Source: Protula sp. h YS-2021 (taxonomy: Eukaryota > Annelida > Polychaeta > Sabellida > Serpulidae). Taken from it: a stretch of 64,000 nt of DNA. This document shows, one piece after another, positions 57,393 through 64,000 of the stretch (position 1 is the first letter of the stretch; every line of letters starts with the position of its first letter). Under the pieces are notes generated by a model. It had not been told where the DNA came from. It saw only the letters and a list, made by a program, of their open reading frames with translations, and did no database searches. The position numbers and the translations under genes were made by a program. The DNA is taken from contig OX457032.1 of assembly GCA_949752745.1 (NCBI GenBank), positions 11,419,543 to 11,483,542 on the forward strand, in the 5' to 3' direction.

Positions 57393-58104
57393 CAGGATTC
57401 GCGTTGGCGGGGTTTTTGTCCACTTTTTGGGCATTTTTTACGAAATGACTCACTTTTTCGGAACCCACCGAGTCACTGTGACTCACATTTTTAAAACCCA
57501 TCGAGTCACACCTTGACAAGAAAACAAATTGTAATAATTAAATTAATTATAATATTTTTTGCAGTGAAAAAGTCAGCTCAATGTCAAAATTATACACACC
57601 TCTTTTTTTGTTAGATTAGCTAGATTAGCTATGGACCCGTTTAAAACGATTTATTTGTCAATGAAATCGTAATCTGTTTTATCATTCTAGTATTATTCAT
57701 AATTGGAATCCCATTTTTGCTGTAGCGCAGTATTTAATTTCGGAATTTTTCCGTCAAATTATAGCACAGCCATTGCATAATTGTGTTTAGAGTAGGCATA
57801 ACAATTACTTTTGTTTTAAAGCGTTCAAATGTTTCAACATTAAATAAATAATCAAGTTTAAGGTGTGTTCTTATAAGAAAGAGCGCCGTTGGGGGAGGGG
57901 GTATGCGATGGGTGGGGATCGGGGGGATCGGGGGTATGAGATGGGTGGGATCGGGGGAGGTGGTATGGGATGGGTGGGGATCGGAGGAGGTGGGGGGGGG
58001 GGGGGGAGGTGTCGTTGCAGGATGTTGTGACTCAGTTTTCTGGACCCAACTGAGTCACACTTTCCTTTTTGACTCACTTTCCTGAGAACCCAGCGCGAAC
58101 CCTG
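57393..58104. mobile_element. MITE with CAGG ends and 6-bp target duplication
   Basis: The left end is CAGGATTCGCGTTGG, the right end, inward, CAGGGTTCGCGCTGG. Both are flanked directly by GTAGAG (57387-57392 and 58105-58110). Subterminal units of both ends repeat GACTCACTTT, GGAACCCA and GAGTCAC. The 712-bp interior is AT-rich with G-rich repeats at 57890-58010. The CAGG ends recall hAT elements, but those duplicate 8 bp, so the superfamily is open. Confidence 0.75.
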
Positions 58105-58189
58105 GTAGAGTAACATGGCTTGACTCTTTGCAAAGATTTTTTAAATAATTCTGAAATTTTAAATATTCATATTATTTTTTGTGACCCGA

Positions 58190-58236
58190 AGTATCGTGGC
58201 CCCAATTTTCGTTACTCACCAGCGGAAACGGTCTAG
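58190..58236 (+). mobile_element. Helitron-like 3' end fragment
   Basis: GTGGCCCCAA, a hairpin TTTTCGTTAC...AGCGGAAA and CGGTCTAG/TT. The corresponding 5' head is not in the neighbourhood. Confidence 0.6.
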
Positions 58237-58338
58237 TTTATTCCTGTTCCGCATTCTGGTGTGACTCCATAGTGCGCCGACTCCGGAACCCGGTTTCTGG
58301 ACATAATTTTGCACCGACAGACAAAACTTACTAGTTGA

Positions 58339-58996
58339 TTATCCCCCGTGGAACGGAGGGATATAGTTTTGAACTTTTCGTCTGTCTGTCCGTCTGTCCG
58401 TCTGTCACGCTTCAGTCTCACGCGCCTACAGACCACATTAATAAATGGATGGAATTTTCCGGATCGGGCAAAAATTGACAAAATGGCGGATTTTGAAAAT
58501 CGGCACTGTACTTAGCGTATATACGACAGTCCCACGCGCCTACAGGCCACATTAATACATGGATTCGTTTCAAATTTTATACACGGCTTCTCTGGACCCT
58601 TTCGCGGTGCAGTGACTAAGGATTTTCCGGATCCGAACAAAAAATTGACAAAATGGCGGACTTTTGAAAATTGGCGCTTGACTTAGCGTATATACGGCAC
58701 TGTCACGCGCCTACAGGCTACATTGATAGATGGATTCGTTTCAAATTTTGTACACGGCTTCTCTGGTCCCTTCCGCAGTGCAGTAACCAAGAATTTTCAG
58801 GATGGGACTTAAAGTGACAAAATGGCGGATTTTTCAAAATCGGCGATGTTCTTAGCGTACCTGCGGCAATCTCACACGCCTACTGGTTAATGGATTGATT
58901 CGTTTGAATGTTAGACACTACGTCTACCTATCCTACCACTTTTAAATTTTGCGTGGTCAACACGCAACAGCCTTACACCATATCGCCCACGGGGGA
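58339..58996 (+). mobile_element. Helitron-like element H8
   Basis: The 5' head is TTATCCCCCGTGG...CGGAGGGATA, followed by GTCTGTCC runs. Three roughly 165-bp monomers each hold CACGCGCCTACAGGCCACAT, TTCAAATTTTATACACGG and GACAAAATGGCGGA. The 3' part ends CCCACGGGGGATAG (58977-58990), the complement of the head. No CTAG terminus is left. Confidence 0.6.
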
Positions 58997-59479
58997 TAGA
59001 CGTACTCCTCGAGACGCAGTCAAGTTTAAATAATATTGTGAGAATCGGGCTTGTGTGAACATGGGGACGGTGTTACGGCACGGAGTAGTTCACAGCACCC
59101 CCCTCACCCCCCTCACCTGAACGCAACAATCCTATGACAACATTCTGGGTTCGCCCATGTTAATAATAACATTGTTAATGAAACAGTTTGACTTTTGCTA
59201 GAGACTTCTATGCTTGGTTATAAACGATGTGTTTGCCACATTTATCATTGAACCTCAAACCCCACCACCCCACCCCCCCCCCCCACCCCAACCTTCATGG
59301 CATTTTCAAACAATCGATGGCACTTGCAATTTGACTTTTGTGGGTGAAATAAAAAAATTAATTTTGACCGACGACCAAGGTTGAATCGGTAGCAGTGCAG
59401 CTGTCTTTAACAAAAGAAATTTGATTGTGGCTGCTTTTCGCTGCGAGTTTGTGATCAAATGTGTATTTTTCTTTAACAG
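58997..59479. other. Upstream region of the Patched-domain gene
   Basis: Contains a C12 run at 59273-59284 and ends in a T-rich acceptor (TTCTTTAACAG, ending 59479), so the sequence just before the coding exon is intronic. No upstream exon is identified. Confidence 0.5.
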
Positions 59480-59487
59480 AATACAAG

Positions 59488-62400
59488 ATGAAGAGGGACT
59501 GCATTCCCGAGGGTCTCTCCCGGGCGTTCTATGAGTATGCCAAAATCGTGGCGAGATGCCCACTTCCGTTCGTACTAGCGCCGGTGATAGCGACACTAGC
59601 GTTGTTGGCAGGATTCTTGTTTATAAACAACACGAGTGATTTGGAGTACCTCTACGTGCCGATTCATGCGCCAGCCAAGACAGAACGGCACCACATCGAA
59701 GAGACGTTTCTGTACAGCGAGGGGAGCTATTACTCGGGCATGCGGCGAACCCGGCTCAAGGGGCTCCTCCGGCTGCTTGTACAGGATAAAGGCGGAGGAA
59801 ACTTATTCACGGATGAACGCATGGGCGAAGTGTTCAAACTGGATTCCTTCGTGAAGAGTGTGAAGTGTAGCCATGGCAACGACGAGCTTCGTTACCGAGA
59901 CGTTTGCGCACGCTGGCAACACGAATGCGCAGATAGCGAAAACACGTTTCTAAATTATATGCGTAACGAATCCGTGAAAGACATAGATTTAAACTACCCG
60001 GTGGATACCTCACAGACGCGTCCCATGTTTTTAGCTCCCCAACTGGGGTCGGTTAAGTTGGACTCGTATGGATTTATTTATCACATAAAAGCACTGATGT
60101 TGTATTACCCGGTGCGATTTGATAAAGATGACGTCACTCATCAAGACCGTTCTACTGCATGGTCAAGAAAGCTGGTGGATGAAATTCTCAAATATAAAAG
60201 TGGTAATTTAAGCGTGAATATAGAAACATTCGAAAGTATAGAACGGGAGCTGGAGTCCGCCATATTCGAAGTGACGCATTTGTTTACGATGACGTTTATG
60301 ATTCTGGGCTCGTTCGCTTTTTCATCGTTGCTGATGTCGGACTGGGTGCGCGGGAAACCATTAATCAGTAGCGCAGGTAACTAGGGGTGTGTATCGCGCG
60401 AAACTCGTATCGCGATATATCGATTTTAAAACTACCACAATAATAACATATTTTAAGGGGAGACCCGCTGTGATGTCCCGGATTTTGTTGCATTTTCACC
60501 AGACATTTTATGTGTATTACTTTACGATGCTTTTAATAATATTATATAGAAATACTTTCCATATTTCAGTAACTGACATGGGTTGCATTTAGTGATAGAA
60601 TGGTCATATTCGCCATGGAATTCCGTGGAGCATCTCGCGCTACACTTACTTCCTGTGTTACAGGGATGATAGCGGCGGTACTGGGAGCCGGAAGCGGTAT
60701 GGGATTTCTCCTCCTGTGCGGCGTGCGCTTCAACACGGCAGTGGGAGCGGTACCTTTCCTTATCATAGGTAACCGGGCGGATTCCCAGCAGCCAGGGTGT
60801 TTAGGGAATGAGAGATAGAACGAAAAATGTGTTGCAGATTCCATATTTAGTCCTTGATAGTTTTTTTCAAACTAAAATACGATAAATAAAAATCCGTCAC
60901 ATTGACGTTTATAGGACATTCAGGCACAGGCATGGGCGGCACGTGTCAGTACGCCTTGTGTTTCAGGCATAGGCATGGACGACACGTTTCAGTACGCCTT
61001 GTGTTTCAGGCATAGGCATGGGTGACACTTGTCAGTACGCCTTGTGTTTCAGACATAGGCATTGACGACACGTGTCAGTACGCCTTGTGTTTCAGGCACA
61101 GGCATGGGCGACACGTGTCAGTACGCCTTGTGTTTCAGGCATAGGCATGGACGACATGTACATCATGGTGTCGGCGTGGCGCTGCACGAGCTGCGCACTT
61201 CCGGTAGAAGAGAGGCTCGGCCTGGCGCTCAAGCACTCGGCTGTCTCTATCACCATCACGTCCATCACAGACGCGCTCGCCTTCGGCATAGGTATGCAGC
61301 CATGCAGTTTATTTCAAATTTATAACAAAACGTGATAAATAATGGTGTCTTATCCCAGAGGTGGTTATTAAATGACCTGGTCGGGTAGTAAACGTTTTCA
61401 GATCAGACAATCGTAACAGAGAGAAAAGAAAAGAAAAGAAAGAAACGAAATGAAAATAGAAGTAAAAATAATGACCAAAAGGCAGAAGAAGTGCAATATA
61501 TTTCGTGCAGAAGATAACTTTGATGAAAGACGTGACTACTTCCTGTTTGTGTTGTATCTTGGTAAAGGTCTGGTGCTGATGTGGCTACAACAGTAGGCAG
61601 ACCCCTATAGTAGACTTCACCAAAAGCTTAATATAAACAAATACTGTCTGAATACCGTAGGTATAATAACGCCTTTCCGTTCCGTCCAAATGTTCTGTGG
61701 ATACACGATGGTGGGCGTGGTCTTCTGTTATTTCTACCAATTGACCTTCACCCTGGCCTGCATGGCGTATGATGGACGGCGGGAACATAGCAACAGGCAC
61801 TGCATCACATTTCGGCCAATCACGAACAAGAGCTGTGCGCGTACGTATTTATGATGTATCCAGCCCCTGTGACGTGGTTTGGCAACGATTTGCTGATCTG
61901 CAATACAAATTAAGCTAATTACGCATAACCCTACCCAGAGGCAAAATCTTATTTTATCTTTTGCGAGGAAAAAATAACGTTTCTCATCCTCTGGTCGTGT
62001 CACACAAAAAAAACAATTGCAAGTAACAACAAAAAAAAAAAAAAAAAAGAGAGAGAGAGAGAGAGAGAAATCGATGGCCGGTCGGGTGTACAACATTTTA
62101 AATTAAGCTAAAAATAGCCGAAACAGAGAAAAACCACTGAAAAGACCTTTTAAAGAAGAAAAGGCACTGAAAAAAAAACCTTTCGAAGGAGAACTTTATC
62201 GCACAATTTTGTGCTTACGCGTTTTTATTTTAGCACTTTGAATGTTTGAAAGAACTTCTATGAGTGTTGTAAAATGTCATAAGACGCTATACACTCTTAA
62301 CAGGTCATAATTATATGTTACGATAAAACGAATTAAGAACTTTGGCCAATACCGGTACTTCGACAGCAAAAAAAAAAATAGTTTGGCCCAGGCCGGGTGT

Positions 62401-64000
62401 AATTTTTTCGAGAGAAATAAAGTCGCCGACCGACGGCCCGTCACATTTTTCAAACATTGAGATGAAAAACAAGGCGATTGTTCTTCCTGGCCTTACACAG
62501 AAAAGCACAAATCCGACAATTAAGTGCGAAAAAATAGAATTCAGTGTCTGATAAATGCAGGTTCGATTCTCCGGTCACGTGTCGAGTTTCTCCGGTCACG
62601 TGCTTCACATGGTGTCGAGTTCGAGCAGAAATATATCGGATTTACGACGCACATTAACGAACTTTAGCGCAGTGATCATTACAACAGTCAATCACCAGTG
62701 ATTGAATGATTGATTTGTACAGAAAAGATTGGGTACAGAAATGACGATCGCCTTCATTGTTACCCCACGGGTCTTAGTACCTGTTTATTCACAAAAAAAA
62801 ATTAATGGCGTTGATTCAGATGTAAAAGCAAATCCCTTACCCTTTGTGCATGGTTGACTGCCTTGGTACAAATAACAACGAACATTCCTAGATCAATTCC
62901 CCCCTCCAAGCTCAACAGTCGTGCAATTAACATGCAGGTAAAGCTTATGGTCACATGACTTGGACAAATGCTGTAATTTGATTGGTCTATTCCCAAGTCA
63001 ATAATTTTTACAGGCAATAAAGTCATGTACCAAAGCATATATTGACATATTCGGAGTCAACCTGAAGATATTATTGACCAGTGTCGAAAATGTTAATCTA
63101 AAGACTGGTCAGTAATACCTGATGTTGACTCAAAATAAGTCAATATCTGCTAATTATAGGTGTTAGTTTTCAGCTGCTTTTCTATTTTTGTCTTATTATT
63201 TCACCGTTTTGTTGCAGGCAACAGATCGAAGCTCTTTCAGTGGTTCTGTACTGGCGGTTCAGAACCGCTTCAGGACGCGCAGACGAAAGAGGAAATACGC
63301 CATCTGGCGGACTCATCCAGAACCAAACTGCCATACGTGAACAAGTTCATGGGCACAGCATTTGCCACGTTCCTTATGAAAACACCGGTGAAAACGGCAG
63401 TGGTTCTCATTTATGCCCTTTACCTGGGCTTTGCCATATATGGTATTACGCTGATGGAAGAGGGTTTGGACCGCGCCAATCTCGTCCCGGACACGTCATA
63501 TTACGTCACATTCTTTCAAGATTCTCAGAGGTTTTTTGATGATAAGCGCGGACCAGTTATCATGTTTGTTTACGATGAACCACTGAACTACTCCAACCAA
63601 TCAGTGCGTCAGGAAATCAAGCATAACTTTGAGCGTTTCAAACGCAATAAGTACTTCCTCAATGATGAGTATGCTGCCACGTCATGGCTTAAGTATTATG
63701 AAGAGTACTTATCTCTCACTTGGCGTGATATTGATGACCTTTCAGAAGAAGATTTCATTCGTATCCTCAGAGAAGAATTTCTCACCATTCCTTTCAATTA
63801 TTTCCTCAGTGATATTACATTTGATTCCAGTAATAGGAGTATTATTTCATCGCGTATGTTTATACAGAGCAAAGGGGCAAAAACTGCAATAGAAGAACGA
63901 GAAATAATGATTACTGCTCGAGAAATAGCCGAAGAGAGTAAATTCAAGGCATATACGTATCACATGGCTTTTCCGTACTTCGACCAATACACAATTATAT
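59488..64000 (+). CDS. Patched-domain (PTCHD/Ptr-like) membrane protein, 5' part
   Basis: join(59488..60376,60664..60768,61139..61291,61661..61840,63218..>64000). Members are multi-pass RND-type transporters related to Patched, Dispatched and NPC1, thought to move sterols or lipids. Start: ATG 59488, eight bases after an acceptor. Exon 1 has a first membrane segment (about 27-48, VLAPVIATLALLAGFLF), a large extracellular domain, and the start of the sterol-sensing domain (FTMTFMILGSFAFSSLLM). Exon 2 gives MIAAVLGAGSGMGFLLLCGV and VGAVPFLIIG. Exon 3 gives the hallmark GIGMDDMYIMVSAW and ITSITDALAFGIG. Exon 4 gives ITPFRSVQMFCGYT, two helices and GRREHSNRHC. Exon 5 gives VKTAVVLIYALYLGFAIYGI and the second extracellular domain, still open at the window edge. 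Every intron is phase 1 with GT-AG ends, and the frame is kept throughout, so the gene looks functional. Confidence 0.92.
60377..60663 (+). other. Intron 1 of the Patched-domain gene
   Basis: Donor CAG/GTAACT and acceptor TGTGTTACAG. An open frame covers its 3' end (from 60600), but the reading EFRGASRATLTSCVTG would duplicate the exon 1 end and is not needed. Confidence 0.65.
60924..61138 (+). repeat. Five-copy 43-bp array duplicating a splice acceptor and exon start
   Basis: Units start at 60924, 60967, 61010, 61053 and 61096, exactly 43 bp apart. The true exon 3 starts at 61139, in the same register. Each unit contains GTGTTTCAG followed by GCATAGGCATGGACGACA or a variant, the acceptor plus the first codons of the conserved GIGMDD motif. 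The first unit lacks the full TGTGTTTCAG. Since 43 is not a multiple of three, use of any upstream acceptor would shift the frame unless the array were spliced further. Confidence 0.92.
61292..61660 (+). other. Intron 3 of the Patched-domain gene
   Basis: Donor G/GTATGC, acceptor ATACCGTAG. Contains an A/G-rich tract at 61418-61470. No other feature is seen. Confidence 0.7.
61841..63217 (+). other. Intron 4 of the Patched-domain gene
   Basis: Donor C/GTACGT, acceptor TTTTGTTGCAG. Contains an A-run plus (GA)n tract at 62028-62069 and a duplicated CTCCGGTCACGTG segment at 62568-62602. No gene is seen inside. Confidence 0.7.

Noticed and set aside
57041..57448. Poly-Cys/poly-Gln gene
   Set aside because: TTG microsatellite read in several frames inside a dispersed repeat.
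60600..60818. Separate 72-codon membrane protein start at 60600
   Set aside because: Exon 2 from 60664 fits phase and family sequence; the upstream codons are intron, and the frame past 60768 is the next intron.
61062..61335. 87-codon frames over the 43-bp array
   Set aside because: They read through intronic repeat units; only 61139-61291 is exon.

Overview
The window looks like animal nuclear DNA, probably from a marine invertebrate. I lean towards a lophotrochozoan such as a mollusc, but only weakly, from the repeat style. Genes are intron-split, intergenic space is long, and most of the sequence is mobile or tandem-repeat DNA. I see no prokaryotic gene organisation.

Three host genes can be supported. 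(1) An F-box/leucine-rich-repeat gene on + (7860-9700), broken by one frameshift near 9150-9193. (2) A two-exon TRIM-type gene on - (RING exon 12268-12514; B-box, coiled-coil and C-terminal exon 10449-11884) whose splice phases match exactly. (3) The 5' part of a Patched-domain (PTCHD/Ptr-like, sterol-sensing-domain) gene on + (59488 to beyond 64000). It has five exons, all joined in phase 1. The intron before its third exon carries six acceptor sites at an exact 43-bp spacing.

The rest is mostly transposable elements of four kinds. A structurally complete DIRS-type tyrosine-recombinase retrotransposon lies at 42889-50209 with inverted terminal repeats and an internal complementary region. 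Its gag is broken, and its RNase H is frameshifted and largely deleted, which leaves RT and recombinase in one frame. A decayed relative lies at 19428-23358. Non-autonomous Helitron-like elements are scattered from 19 to 59 kb. Each has a palindromic 5' head whose sequence recurs inverted just before a 3' hairpin and CTAG. Foldback/MITE elements have inverted ends built from short reiterated units (2576-3094, 13746-14432, 29786-30330, 34087-34714, 34760-35264, 35540-36498, 36952-37722). Four of them have 8-9 bp target duplications. A separate MITE at 57393-58104 has a 6-bp duplication. A 2.5-kb near-perfect palindrome (about 15915-18400) has a loop that holds what looks like a terminal coding exon with a polyadenylation signal.

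Layout: 0-7 kb, minisatellites, microsatellites and one foldback element; 7.8-12.5 kb, the F-box and TRIM genes, which end towards each other; 13.3-18.7 kb, foldback element and giant palindrome; 19.4-23.4 kb, DIRS relic with a Helitron-like insertion and a 46-bp minisatellite; 24.3-33.9 kb, nested and tandemly duplicated Helitron-like elements; 34.0-37.7 kb, a cluster of four foldback families; 40-42.5 kb, Helitron-like copies; 42.9-50.2 kb, the DIRS element; 51.9-54.1 kb and 58.2-59.0 kb, more Helitron-like elements; 59.5-64 kb, the Patched-domain gene. All element assignments rest on reading structure by eye; no database search was possible.
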